A stretch of DNA of 13,930 nucleotides from GCA-003244245 sp035714625 (GTDB lineage Bacteria; Actinomycetota; Actinomycetes; Mycobacteriales; Pseudonocardiaceae): NCBI GenBank assembly GCA_035714625.1, contig DASTLT010000194.1, positions 1 through 13,930 on the forward strand, written 5' to 3'. The notes below the pieces were generated by a model. The model was not told the origin of the DNA. It did not search any database and saw only the letters and a program-made list of their open reading frames with translations. Shown piece after piece: positions 6,294 through 13,930 of the stretch. The translations under genes were made by a program, and so were the position numbers. Positions within the stretch are counted from its first letter, which is position 1. Every line of letters begins with the position of its first letter.

Positions 6294-8132
6294 GTGCTCG
6301 TGACGGTTCGGCAGTTGCTCCCGGCGGGTCTGGCGCAGATGGCGCCAGGTCCGGAGTTGGGCGCGCTGCTGGGCGGGCTGGATATCGGCGCGCTGACCGG
6401 GTCGGATGTGGTGGAGGTGCTGCGCGCCCGCGCCCGGCAGTTGGCCCACGAGCAGGCCCAACTGCTGGCGGTGATGGTGGAGGTGGGGTTGTGTGACCCG
6501 GCCGCCGAGCCGGACGAGGTGCGCCGGCTGGCCCAGGCCCCGGAGTGGGCGGCCGACGAGATCCGGGCCGCACTGGCCTGGACCCGCACCGCCGCCTACC
6601 GGGAGTACTACTTCGCGCAGACGCTGCTGGCCCGGCTGCCGGCGGTGTTCACCGCCCTGGATACCGGGCAGATCTGCCGCAGCAAGGCCTGGCTGTTCAG
6701 CGAGCTGTGCGCGGTGCTGACCGACGAGCAGGCCCAGGTGGTGTGCGAGAAGCTGCTCCCGGACGCCCCCGGTCTCACCACCGGGGAACTGGCGGCGCGG
6801 ATCAAGAAGCTGGCCATCGCGCTGGATCCCGACTGGGCCGCCCGCCGCTACACCGCCGCCATACGGGAGCGGGACGTCATCGGCTACCTGGACGAGGACG
6901 GCGCCGCTACCGTCACCGGGCGTCGGTTACCCGCCGACCAGGCCGCCGCCGCGTGCGCCCGGATCGAGGACCTCGCCAAGGCCGCCAAGCGAGCCGGGTA
7001 CCCGGGAAGGATCGGCGCGCTACGGGCCGACATCTACGTCGGGCTGCTGGAGGGTCGCTGGCAGCACCACACCCGCGAGGAGATCATCGCCGACCTGCTC
7101 GCCAGCGTCACCCCCGATCCCACCGCACAGCAGCCCGCACCCACTGACACCCCGGAGTCCACCCCCACCGCCCCCGCTGACCCGCTGGCCGACGCCGACC
7201 CGGTGACCGCGGCCGATGCCAGTCCGGCCGCGGATGCTGCGGCTGCTCGGCAAACCGCGGACCGTGGGGACGGTGCAGCACAGCCGGCCGTGGCCGATCG
7301 GGTGGGAGTGGAGCTGCGAGTTGGGCTGTCCACGCTGCTCGGGCGCGACCGCCACCCCGGCGAAGTGCCCGGGTGGGGGCCCGTCACCGCCGAGACCGCC
7401 CAGGGCATCGCTGCCGCCCAGCACGGCGCGGAGTGGCGCTACGCGATCACTGACGGTCAGGGGCAACTGATCCTGGCCGGGATCACCCGCCGTCGTCCCA
7501 CCCCCAGCGCACCAGCCACGCCGTGCCGGGGTGGAATCGTGGAGCTGCACCTGCCCGCCACCCTGCTCACCGAGCTCGCCGCCGACCCCGGTGCGGCCGG
7601 GCCGTGGGCGGCGGTGATCGCTGACCTGGCCGCCCAGTACACCACCTACCGCACCCAGAACACCCGAGGTGGGGTGGGCCAGCAGGACCCGGCCGCCCGG
7701 TTCGCTGGGGTGGTGCTGCGCCGCCACGTCCAGATCCGGGACCGGTACTGCGTGTACATGGGGTGCCGTTGCCCGGCCCGGCAGGCCGACCTGGACCACA
7801 CTGTCGACCACAGTTGGGGTGGGGCGACCACGGCGGCCAACTCCGGGCCGGCGTGCCGTCATGATCATTTACTGAAGCATGAAGGTGGATGGCGGCTGTT
7901 CCAGCCCAAGCCTGGCCATTTCACCTGGATCAGCCCGCTCGGGCGGCTCTACCACACCCGGCCCCAGCCGATCAGCATTGACCTGCCCGACCCCCGACCC
8001 GGACCGAAGTACCCCGACACCACGCCCCCAGCCAGCCTCAACGAGGACGCACCCATCCTGGACCTGCCCCCACCGGAACCGGAACCGGAACCCCCGCCGG
8101 CCGCCGACCCCGACGAGCCGCCGCCGTTCTGA
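6294..8132 (+). CDS. DUF222 / HNH endonuclease (13E12 repeat family)
   Basis: Predicted metal-dependent nuclease of 612 residues. The DUF222 domain covers roughly residues 20-270 (helices around VCEKLLPDAPGLTTGELA and YVGLLEGRWQHHTREEIIADLL). A low-complexity Ala/Pro/Thr/Asp linker runs from about 272 to 337. The HNH domain is near 480-545: Cys486, Cys491 and Cys493, then Asp501-His502 (LDHTVDH), Asn516, Cys521, His523 and His525, with all the usual ligands present. The C-terminus is a Pro/Glu-rich tail containing EPEPEP. Such genes are multicopy in actinobacteria; the biological role of most is unknown, and some mycobacterial copies serve as prophage integration targets. The start is GTG 6294, or GTG 6300 if the transcript is leaderless. 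The stop is 20 bases from the convergent DUF917 gene. Confidence 0.88.
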   Translation: MLVTVRQLLPAGLAQMAPGPELGALLGGLDIGALTGSDVVEVLRARARQLAHEQAQLLAVMVEVGLCDPAAEPDEVRRLAQAPEWAADEIRAALAWTRTAAYREYYFAQTLLARLPAVFTALDTGQICRSKAWLFSELCAVLTDEQAQVVCEKLLPDAPGLTTGELAARIKKLAIALDPDWAARRYTAAIRERDVIGYLDEDGAATVTGRRLPADQAAAACARIEDLAKAAKRAGYPGRIGALRADIYVGLLEGRWQHHTREEIIADLLASVTPDPTAQQPAPTDTPESTPTAPADPLADADPVTAADASPAADAAAARQTADRGDGAAQPAVADRVGVELRVGLSTLLGRDRHPGEVPGWGPVTAETAQGIAAAQHGAEWRYAITDGQGQLILAGITRRRPTPSAPATPCRGGIVELHLPATLLTELAADPGAAGPWAAVIADLAAQYTTYRTQNTRGGVGQQDPAARFAGVVLRRHVQIRDRYCVYMGCRCPARQADLDHTVDHSWGGATTAANSGPACRHDHLLKHEGGWRLFQPKPGHFTWISPLGRLYHTRPQPISIDLPDPRPGPKYPDTTPPASLNEDAPILDLPPPEPEPEPPPAADPDEPPPF

Positions 8133-8152
8133 CCGCCCCGGGCTGCTGGCGA

Positions 8153-9253
8153 TTAGGTGCTCTCAGGGTGGGCGAAACGCTCTTCGACGGGGATGTAGTC
8201 GAGGTCGTAGCCGAAGGCGCGGGGCCCCACCAGGGCAAGGCCCTGGTGGGTTCGCCACCTGAAGTCGCAGGGGGCCGCGATCACCGTCACGCGCAAGCCG
8301 TACCGCAGTTCCTCGGTGGTGATGGGTCCGCCGGTCTCGGTGTCGAGGACGATGATCAGGTCCGGGACCGAGGCGATGACCTGGCCGTCGCGAATCGCGA
8401 CGAGGTGCTCGTTTTGGAAGCGGACCGCGAGCGTGCAGCCGGTGTGCGGGCCGGTGCCCGCTATTCGTGCCTCGCCCCGGGCGAAGCCGGTCTCGGTGCG
8501 GCGGGCGATGTCGCTGATCTTGCCAGCGAACAGGTGGTAGCCGCCGAGCCGGCACAGGATTGCGGCGATCGGGTCGCCGTGGGCGGCTCGCGTCTGGCGG
8601 ATCAGCCGCCCGAGCTCCTCGGCGAGGCTGAGCGTGCCCGGAATCATGGCCTGTTTGAGCTGGCGGCCCGACAGCGGGTAGAGCGCAATCTTGGCCACGC
8701 ACCCCATGTCGATCGTCAGCGAGCGGGACAAGCGCTCGGCCCAGTGGTTATCGACGGTATTGATAACCGCGATGTTGCCCTTCTCGTCGGCCAGCGCCAT
8801 CGGGGTCGCCGAGACGCCGTATAGCGTGGCGGTCACCATCTGGATTTCGGGGAACGCCCGTCCCATGCCATCGGCGTCCACGACCGGGATGCCCAGCATG
8901 GCGCCCACCCGCAGCGGGACCGTTGAGTTCGACCCACCCGCTTCGATCGAGACGGTATGGGTGACCGGGCGCCCGAGGTAGGACTGCAGCGCCTGCAGCG
9001 CGCGGACGGGCTCGTCGCCCCGGGGCAGTTTCTCCACCCCGACGGTCGGCGCGCCCATCCCCGCAGTGGGCACGACCAGTGCGTCGTCAGCCACCTCATC
9101 CACCGCGACCAGGTCCACCGGCCCGTGCTGGCCGATGACCTGCTTGGCGAGCAACGCGCCCAGGTAGGGGTTGCCGCCACCGCCGGCGCCGAGCACGGCG
9201 GCACCGACGGCCAGGTCATCGAGCTGGCTCTCACCGATGCGCCGCACCGTCAT
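8153..9253 (-). CDS. DUF917 family protein (S-methyl thiohydantoin desulfurase-like)
   Basis: The protein of 366 residues is full length for the family. It has the glycine-rich GAGGGGNPYLGALL near residues 23-36, the ALADEKGN and INTVDNHWAERLSRSLTID core, MGCVAKIALYPLSG, and a C-terminal PDLIIVLDTETG strand. Characterised DUF917 relatives act on thiohydantoins, and others are encoded beside hydantoinase-type genes, so a role with cyclic amides is likely; the substrate is not evident. The ATG at 9253 is chosen because homology begins there. It lies inside the end of the upstream hydantoinase gene (23-bp overlap), implying translational coupling; GGGGAGGAG runs directly into the ATG, and GTG 9268 is an alternative. 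The convergent HNH gene ends 20 bases beyond its stop. Confidence 0.88.
   Translation of the reverse strand: MTVRRIGESQLDDLAVGAAVLGAGGGGNPYLGALLAKQVIGQHGPVDLVAVDEVADDALVVPTAGMGAPTVGVEKLPRGDEPVRALQALQSYLGRPVTHTVSIEAGGSNSTVPLRVGAMLGIPVVDADGMGRAFPEIQMVTATLYGVSATPMALADEKGNIAVINTVDNHWAERLSRSLTIDMGCVAKIALYPLSGRQLKQAMIPGTLSLAEELGRLIRQTRAAHGDPIAAILCRLGGYHLFAGKISDIARRTETGFARGEARIAGTGPHTGCTLAVRFQNEHLVAIRDGQVIASVPDLIIVLDTETGGPITTEELRYGLRVTVIAAPCDFRWRTHQGLALVGPRAFGYDLDYIPVEERFAHPEST
8226..8250. other. Perfect 11-bp inverted repeat inside the DUF917 coding region
   Basis: CCCACCAGGGC (8226-8236) and GCCCTGGTGGG (8240-8250) are exact reverse complements around a 3-base AAG loop. They lie about 75 bases before the end of the DUF917 coding sequence. 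The stem would be very stable in RNA from either strand. No T tract follows, so it is not a classical terminator. Confidence 0.7.
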
Positions 9254-10877
9254 CTCCTCCCCACCCACCAGCCGCAAGCTCCGCACCGGCGGCAAGCTCC
9301 GCACCGGCGGCAAGCTCAAGGTCGCCGACCGCCTTGACCCGGACCCGGGTCGCGTTGCCGGGCAGGTAGGTCAGCGGCACGTCCTCGACATCGACGACCT
9401 GCACGCTGGCCCGGATCGCGCCGGCCGCGACAGCCCGGTCAACCGCTTCCTGCTTGGCCTGCTCCAGCACCTGATCGCGGGACTGGCGCTGCAGGGAGAA
9501 GATCCGGTCGACCTCGCCGCCGACCTGGGCGATCGCCGCGCCGATCGCGTTCGCGACCGCGAAGTGATCAGGCTTGATCAGCTCGGCGGCACCGGGCAGA
9601 TCCTCACCGTCGTCGCCGAGCAGGACGCTGCCACCGCCGACCACGACCACCAGGACCGGCGCCGCCGTCATCTTGATCCGGTCCACCGCCTCGGCGATGA
9701 CCTGCGTGATCTGGTCCAGGCCCCGCCGGACCAGATCGGGGTCGAGCCGGGCAACCTTTCCCGGGTCGCCGATCACGGCCCGACCGCCAGCGACCGCGAG
9801 GTCAGTGGCCGTCAGGGTGTCACCTCCGAAGACGAGTGCCCGGCTGGCCAGCTCGTAGCCGACGCTGTCCGGCCCGATGGTCACCTCGGCCCGGCCGGCC
9901 GGGTCCCGCACCAGGCTGCCGCCGCCCAGCCCGAACGAGTACACGTCAGGCATCCGGAAGTTGGTCCGGACTCCGGCGACGTCGGCCGCTACCGACGCCG
10001 GGCGCGGGAGCCCGTGGCGGATCATGCCGACATCCGTGGTCGTCCCGCCGATGTCGACCACAGCGCAGTCCCGCAGCCCAGCGAGGAAGGCCGCCCCGCG
10101 CAGGGAGTTCGTCGGGCCACAGGCAAAGGTGGCGACCGGATAGCGCTGCGCGGCCTCGACGCTCATCAGCGTTCCATCATTCTGGCTCAACCAGAGCGGT
10201 GCAGTGACCCTGAGCTGAGCCAGCGCGGCGCGCAAGGCGTCGACGATCCGGGCGGCAAGGTCGCGAAGGCAGGCATTGATGATCGTGGCGTTCTCCCGTT
10301 CGAGCAGGCCAATCCGGCCGATCTCGTGCGACCGGCTGATCGCGACGCCGGGCAGCTCCGCGGCGAGGATCTCCGCCGCCTGCTGCTCACACTCGTCGTT
10401 GACCGGTGAGAACACCGAGCAGATCGCGATCGAACGCAGCCCTTTCGCCGCGATGTCGGCGGCGACTCGCCGCAGCTCGTCAGCATTCAGCGGGGAAATC
10501 TCGCGCCCGTCAAACTCGTGGCCACCATGGCACAGGTAGACATGCCCGCCGAGCGGCCCGCGCAGCCGCTGCGGCCAGTCCACCATTGGCGGCAAGCCTT
10601 GTGTCGCAGGCAGGCCCAGACGGATCGCTGCGGTCGGCACCAAGCCCCTCGCCTCGATGAGCGCGTTCGTGAAGTGCGTCGTCCCGATCATCATCGCCTG
10701 CACCTCGCCGGGTTCGACCGTGGCCTGGGCAAGCAGGCCGCGAAGCGCGCGACAGATCCCGCCGGTCACATCCGCGGTGGTGGGGGCCTTTGTTTCGGCG
10801 CGTACGTGGCGACCACCCATGAGCACCGCGTCCGTGTTCGTCCCGCCTACGTCGATACCGACTCGTAGCTGGCTCAT
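9231..10877 (-). CDS. Hydantoinase/oxoprolinase family protein
   Basis: A protein of 548 residues with the ASKHA-type ATP-binding fold of hydantoinase A. The N-terminal phosphate loop GIDVGGTNTDAVL is at about residues 7-19, the GTTHFTNAL segment near 70, and the second phosphate motif VDIGGTTTDVGMI near 270. FGLGGGS and a late VVVVGGGSVLLG follow. The family catalyses ATP-dependent opening of hydantoin or 5-oxoproline rings, or related carboxylations; substrate cannot be assigned. It is the single-chain form that pairs with DUF917 and shows no HyuB partner here. The ATG at 10877 is chosen because homology starts at once; ATG 10892 and GTG 10898 are alternatives, and no strong ribosome binding site distinguishes them. 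The C-terminus ends in an ELAAGA repeat that overlaps the DUF917 start. Confidence 0.88.
   Translation of the reverse strand: MSQLRVGIDVGGTNTDAVLMGGRHVRAETKAPTTADVTGGICRALRGLLAQATVEPGEVQAMMIGTTHFTNALIEARGLVPTAAIRLGLPATQGLPPMVDWPQRLRGPLGGHVYLCHGGHEFDGREISPLNADELRRVAADIAAKGLRSIAICSVFSPVNDECEQQAAEILAAELPGVAISRSHEIGRIGLLERENATIINACLRDLAARIVDALRAALAQLRVTAPLWLSQNDGTLMSVEAAQRYPVATFACGPTNSLRGAAFLAGLRDCAVVDIGGTTTDVGMIRHGLPRPASVAADVAGVRTNFRMPDVYSFGLGGGSLVRDPAGRAEVTIGPDSVGYELASRALVFGGDTLTATDLAVAGGRAVIGDPGKVARLDPDLVRRGLDQITQVIAEAVDRIKMTAAPVLVVVVGGGSVLLGDDGEDLPGAAELIKPDHFAVANAIGAAIAQVGGEVDRIFSLQRQSRDQVLEQAKQEAVDRAVAAGAIRASVQVVDVEDVPLTYLPGNATRVRVKAVGDLELAAGAELAAGAELAAGGWGGDDGAAHR
9274..9317. repeat. 18-bp tandem repeat at the 3' end of the hydantoinase gene
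   Basis: An 18-bp unit (GCAAGCTCCGCACCGGCG on the plus strand) occurs at 9274-9291 and 9292-9309, with a third partial copy to 9317. It encodes ELAAGA repeats on the minus strand, just before the overlapping DUF917 start. The two full copies are identical, which suggests slippage and a variable copy number. Confidence 0.9.
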
Positions 10878-10908
10878 TTCAGTTGTGTGCATTCGCACCC
10901 GGCCAGCT

Positions 10909-10924
10909 TACCCCCATGTGGGTA
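10909..10924. promoter_or_regulatory. Inverted repeat upstream of the hydantoinase gene
   Basis: TACCC (10909-10913) and GGGTA (10920-10924) flank a CCATGT spacer, giving a 16-bp interrupted palindrome. It lies 31 bases upstream of the chosen hydantoinase start, in the 120-bp gap after the biotin carboxylase gene. It could be an operator for an internal promoter or a small hairpin ending the upstream transcript; no T run supports a terminator. Confidence 0.35.
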
Positions 10925-10997
10925 GACGACAACCGAGTGACCCGAATCCATTTGCCACCACCCCAAATCTTCTGCCACGGCTCCAGGAACACGTGTA

Positions 10998-12335
10998 CTA
11001 CAAACGCATGTGAGAGATCAGGGCGGTGTCGTAGCGGCCGGAGATGAAGTCTGGGTGGCCTAGCAGCTCAGCGTGGAAGGGCAGGTTGGATTTGGGGCCT
11101 TTCACGGTGAAGCCGGCCACTGCCGCGCGAGCCCGCGCCAGCGCCTGGGCCCGGTCCGCGCCATGCACGATGAGCTTGGCCAGCAGGGAGTCGTAATGCG
11201 GGGTGACGGTGGTGCCGGCGGCGTAGCCGGCGTCCACCCGCACCCCGTCCCCGGCGGGCTCCACCCATTCGACGATCGGGCCGGGGCCGGGCAGGAACCG
11301 CTTCGGGTCCTCGGCGTTGATCCGCAGCTCGATCGCGTGGCCGGAGGGGACCAGCGCGTCGACGTCGAAACCGGGCGCGGCGCCTGCGGCGATCCGCAGT
11401 TGCGCGGCCACCAGGTCAACGCCGTAACGCAGCTCGGTGACCGGGTGCTCGACCTGCAGCCGGGTGTTCATCTCCAGGAAGAAGAACTCCCCGCTGTCGG
11501 TGTCGAGCAGGAACTCCACCGTCCCCGCGTTGCGGTAGTCCACCGTGGACGCGGCCAGCACCGCGGCCTTCTCCATCCGGCTGCGCAGCTCCGCGTCGAC
11601 GGCCGGCGACGGGCTCTCCTCGGCGACCTTCTGGTTGCGCCGCTGCACCGAGCAGTCCCGCTCGCCCAACGCGATCACCCGCCCGTCGGCCAGCCCGAGC
11701 ACCTGCACCTCGACGTGGCGTACCCGCGGGAAGTACCGCTCGACGAACAGCCGGGCGTCACCGAACAGCCGCTCGGCGAACGCGCTGACCCGGGCGTGCT
11801 CGGTGCGCACCGCGTCGGCGTCGGCAGCCACCGCCATGCCCATCCCGCCGCCGCCGGCCGCGGCCTTGAGCATCACCGGGAAGCCGACCCGCGCCGCCTC
11901 GGCCACCGCAGCGTCCGCTCCGGTCACCGCACCGTCGGAACCGGGCGCCACCGGCACCCCGGCACCGGCCATGGTGTCCCGGGCGGCCACCTTGTCGCCC
12001 ATCGCGGAGATCGCCTCCGGTGGTGGGCCGACCCAGGCCAGACCGGCGTCGCGCACCGCCGTGGCGAATCCGGCGTTCTCGGAAAGGAACCCGTAGCCGG
12101 GGTGCACCGCGGCCACGCCGGTGCGCCGCGCGGCGGCGAGAAGTTGCGCCCCGTCGCGGTACGCCTGCGCGGGCGGCCCCTCCAGCGCGACCGCCTGGTC
12201 CGCCTCGGTGACGAACGGCAGCGCCGCGTCCACCGAGGAGTGCACCGCCACGGTGCGCATTCCCAGGCCGCGGGCAGTGCGGATCACCCGGCGGGCGATC
12301 TCGCCCCGGTTAGCGATCAGCAATGAGTCAAGCAC
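10998..12335 (-). CDS. Biotin carboxylase subunit of an acetyl/acyl-CoA carboxylase
   Basis: ATP-grasp enzyme that carboxylates biotin on a carrier protein using bicarbonate and ATP. It has 445 residues, the usual AccC size. Features in order: LLIANRGEIARRVIRTA at the N-terminus, VHPGYGFLSEN, the glycine-rich ATP loop KAAAGGGGMGM, ERDCSVQRRNQKVAEESPSP, the active-site segment FFLEMNTRLQVEHPVTE, and the C-terminal domain with GHAIELRINAEDP. No biotinyl carrier domain or carboxyltransferase is fused or encoded in the window, so its partner lies elsewhere. The GTG start at 12335 is supported by GGGGGAGGG a few bases upstream and by the immediate family N-terminus. It follows the permease gene by 114 bp on the same strand; whether it serves the hydantoinase pathway or an unrelated acyl-CoA route is open. 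Confidence 0.93.
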   Translation of the reverse strand: MLDSLLIANRGEIARRVIRTARGLGMRTVAVHSSVDAALPFVTEADQAVALEGPPAQAYRDGAQLLAAARRTGVAAVHPGYGFLSENAGFATAVRDAGLAWVGPPPEAISAMGDKVAARDTMAGAGVPVAPGSDGAVTGADAAVAEAARVGFPVMLKAAAGGGGMGMAVAADADAVRTEHARVSAFAERLFGDARLFVERYFPRVRHVEVQVLGLADGRVIALGERDCSVQRRNQKVAEESPSPAVDAELRSRMEKAAVLAASTVDYRNAGTVEFLLDTDSGEFFFLEMNTRLQVEHPVTELRYGVDLVAAQLRIAAGAAPGFDVDALVPSGHAIELRINAEDPKRFLPGPGPIVEWVEPAGDGVRVDAGYAAGTTVTPHYDSLLAKLIVHGADRAQALARARAAVAGFTVKGPKSNLPFHAELLGHPDFISGRYDTALISHMRL

Positions 12336-12415
12336 GCACCCTCCCCCTGTGAGACCGATGATGGCCGGCGATGGCCAGACCAGGCCAACGTACCGAGGCG
12401 CGGGGCGTGGGGCCA

Positions 12416-12437
12416 GCAGGGGGCGGCGGTCCCCTGC
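12416..12437 (-). terminator. GC-rich hairpin after the permease gene
   Basis: GCAGGGG (12416-12422) and CCCCTGC (12431-12437) pair perfectly around an 8-base loop, 12 bases downstream of the permease stop. There is no T tract, as is common for high-GC actinobacteria, so it may be a weak terminator or attenuating hairpin between permease and biotin carboxylase. Confidence 0.35.
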
Positions 12438-12449
12438 CCTATCCCCCCA

Positions 12450-13930
12450 TCAGTCACCCACGAGCTGCGCCTCGCGCAGCCGGGACCGGCGGGCGCCGTA
12501 GAGGAAATAGATCACCATGCCGAGGACCAGCCAGACCAGGAAGCGCAGCCAGGTCACTGCCGTCAGGTTCAGCATCAGCCACAGGCAGGAGACGATCGCC
12601 AGCACCGGCACCAGCGGTACCAGCGGGGCGCGAAAGCCGCGCGGCAGATCCGGCCGGGTGCGGCGCAGCACCAGCACGCCGCCCGACACCAGCACGAAGG
12701 CAAACAGCGTGCCGACGTTGACCATCTCCTTGAGCGCGTCGATCGGGGCGAACCCCGCAGTGAGGGCGACCACCACCCCGACCAGGACCGTGGCCCGCAG
12801 CGGAACGCCACGAACGCCGGTCCGGGCCAGCGGCCGGGGCAGCAGGCCGTCCCGGGACATCGCGAACAGCACCCGGATCTGTCCGAGCATGAGGATCATC
12901 GCGACCGTGGTCAGCCCGGCCAGCGCACCGAGGGAGATGAGCCGGGCGATCCAGTCCAGCCCGACGTTCTGGAACGCCGTCGCCAGCGTCGCGCCCTCCC
13001 CACCGGTCGCGGCGCTGGACAGCTCGGTGTAGGGCTGCATCCCGGTGATCACCAGGGCGACCGCGACGTAGAGCACGGTGACGATGGCCAGCGAACCGAT
13101 GATGCCGCGGGGCAGGTCACGCTGCGGGTTGCGGGTCTCCTCGGCGGTGGTGGCCACCACGTCGAAACCGATGAAGGCGAAGAACACCACGGACGCCGCG
13201 GCGAGGACGCCGAACACACCATAAGTACTGCCCGGCGAGCCGGAGATCAGCGACAGCAGCGACTGCTCCAGCCCGCTGCCACCCTCCCCCGGCTGGGCGG
13301 GCGGGATGTAGGGGGTGTAGTTGGCCAGCTTGATGAAGCCGGCACCGGCGACGATCACCAGCAGCACGACGCCGATCTTGACGGCGGTGATCAGTTGGCT
13401 GACCCTGGAGGAGAGCTTGATCCCCACCGCGAGCACCACGGTGAGCGCGCCGACGACCAGCAGGGCAGCCCAGTCGATGGTGCCGCCCGCGATCCGAAGG
13501 GTGGTCGAGAGCCCGCCACCGGTGGCGTCCGCCAGATACTGCGACCAGGCCTTGGCCAGCACCGCGCCGCCCATGCTGAACTCCAGCACCAGGTCCCAGC
13601 CGATGATCCAGGCAACCAGCTCCCCGAACGTGGCGTACGAGTAGGTGTAGGCGCTGCCGGCAACCGGCACCGTCGAGGCGAGCTCGGCGTAGCACAGCAC
13701 CGCGAACCCGCAGGCGATCGCGGCCAGCAGGAACGACAGCGAGACCGCGGGACCGGCCATGTCCCCGGCCTCCTGGGCGGCGAACACGAAGATCCCGGCC
13801 CCGATGGTGACCGCGACACCGAAGACCGTCAGGTCCCACGCGGTGAGGTCCTTGCGTAACCGCGATGACGGCACGTCAGTGTCGGCGATGGACTGCTCGA
13901 TCGACTTGGTCCGCCAGAGCGCGCTGGTCA
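12450..13930 (-). CDS. APC-family amino acid permease, start codon cut by window edge
   Basis: Integral membrane amino acid transporter of the APC superfamily, closest in pattern to the cationic amino acid transporter (CAT/YfnA-like) group. About 12 hydrophobic segments are visible. The first contains the signature TIGAGIF and is followed by YAELASTVPVAGSAYTYSY. FIGFDVVATTAEETRNPQRDLP precedes the later helices. A GTG at 13874 could be mistaken for the start, but the frame continues upstream with TSALWRTKSIEQSIADTD, the conserved cytoplasmic N-terminus of this group. The last two bases of the strand read TG before ACC, so the start codon is probably only one base outside the window, giving about 493 residues. 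It is the first gene visible in the minus-strand cluster; the substrate (amino acid or derivative) is not determined. Confidence 0.93.
   Translation of the reverse strand, partial: TSALWRTKSIEQSIADTDVPSSRLRKDLTAWDLTVFGVAVTIGAGIFVFAAQEAGDMAGPAVSLSFLLAAIACGFAVLCYAELASTVPVAGSAYTYSYATFGELVAWIIGWDLVLEFSMGGAVLAKAWSQYLADATGGGLSTTLRIAGGTIDWAALLVVGALTVVLAVGIKLSSRVSQLITAVKIGVVLLVIVAGAGFIKLANYTPYIPPAQPGEGGSGLEQSLLSLISGSPGSTYGVFGVLAAASVVFFAFIGFDVVATTAEETRNPQRDLPRGIIGSLAIVTVLYVAVALVITGMQPYTELSSAATGGEGATLATAFQNVGLDWIARLISLGALAGLTTVAMILMLGQIRVLFAMSRDGLLPRPLARTGVRGVPLRATVLVGVVVALTAGFAPIDALKEMVNVGTLFAFVLVSGGVLVLRRTRPDLPRGFRAPLVPLVPVLAIVSCLWLMLNLTAVTWLRFLVWLVLGMVIYFLYGARRSRLREAQLVGD

Noticed and set aside
9171..10409. 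Long plus-strand reading frame across the hydantoinase gene
   Set aside because: It is antisense to a well-supported gene and has Asp/Arg/Gly-rich shadow composition typical of high-GC DNA.
11073..12326. Long plus-strand reading frame across the biotin carboxylase gene
   Set aside because: Its His/Arg/Gly-rich composition and lack of motifs mark it as an antisense shadow.
12362..12377. Inverted repeat TGGCC-GGCGAT-GGCCA upstream of the biotin carboxylase gene
   Set aside because: A 5-bp GC-rich stem is too weak and common to call an operator or terminator.

Overview
The window looks like a high-GC actinobacterial chromosome, most plausibly a Pseudonocardiaceae-type genome. This is inferred from strong G/C bias at third codon positions, frequent GTG starts, a DUF222/13E12-type HNH nuclease, an actinobacterial 46-residue TPR unit and a small Prim-Pol/XRE divergent pair. 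No rRNA, tRNA, CRISPR array or transposase was found.

Region 1 (1-3541, plus strand) is a defence-like module. It starts with a 5'-truncated NLR-like protein: caspase-fold protease, NACHT/STAND ATPase, tetratricopeptide repeats, then a helical C-terminus with an internal repeat. Its stop codon overlaps (ATGA) the start of a second gene. Only about 60 residues of that second gene, resembling the beginning of a CHAT-type protease domain, survive before the frame runs into sequence antisense to the next genes.

Region 2 (about 3536-8132) is accessory. A small membrane protein and a short Prim-Pol-like protein lie on the minus strand. They diverge, across a 269-bp regulatory gap, from a zinc-ribbon/XRE/TPR regulator on the plus strand. 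A DUF222-HNH nuclease gene with its own probable promoter follows. The break in the CHAT-like gene coincides with the start of this block and suggests a rearrangement boundary.

Region 3 (8153-13930, all minus strand) is a metabolic cluster. In transcription order it holds an APC-family amino acid permease (cut by the window edge at its start codon), a stand-alone biotin carboxylase, a hydantoinase/oxoprolinase-family protein and an overlapping DUF917 protein. The last two are surely co-translated. Together with the permease they suggest uptake and breakdown of a cyclic amide or amino-acid derivative, but the substrate cannot be read from the sequence. Gaps of about 110-120 bp separate the first three genes, so they may be one operon or several units.

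The most interesting part is Region 1: a caspase-NACHT-TPR protein with very recently duplicated TPR units, translationally coupled to a broken CHAT-like partner.
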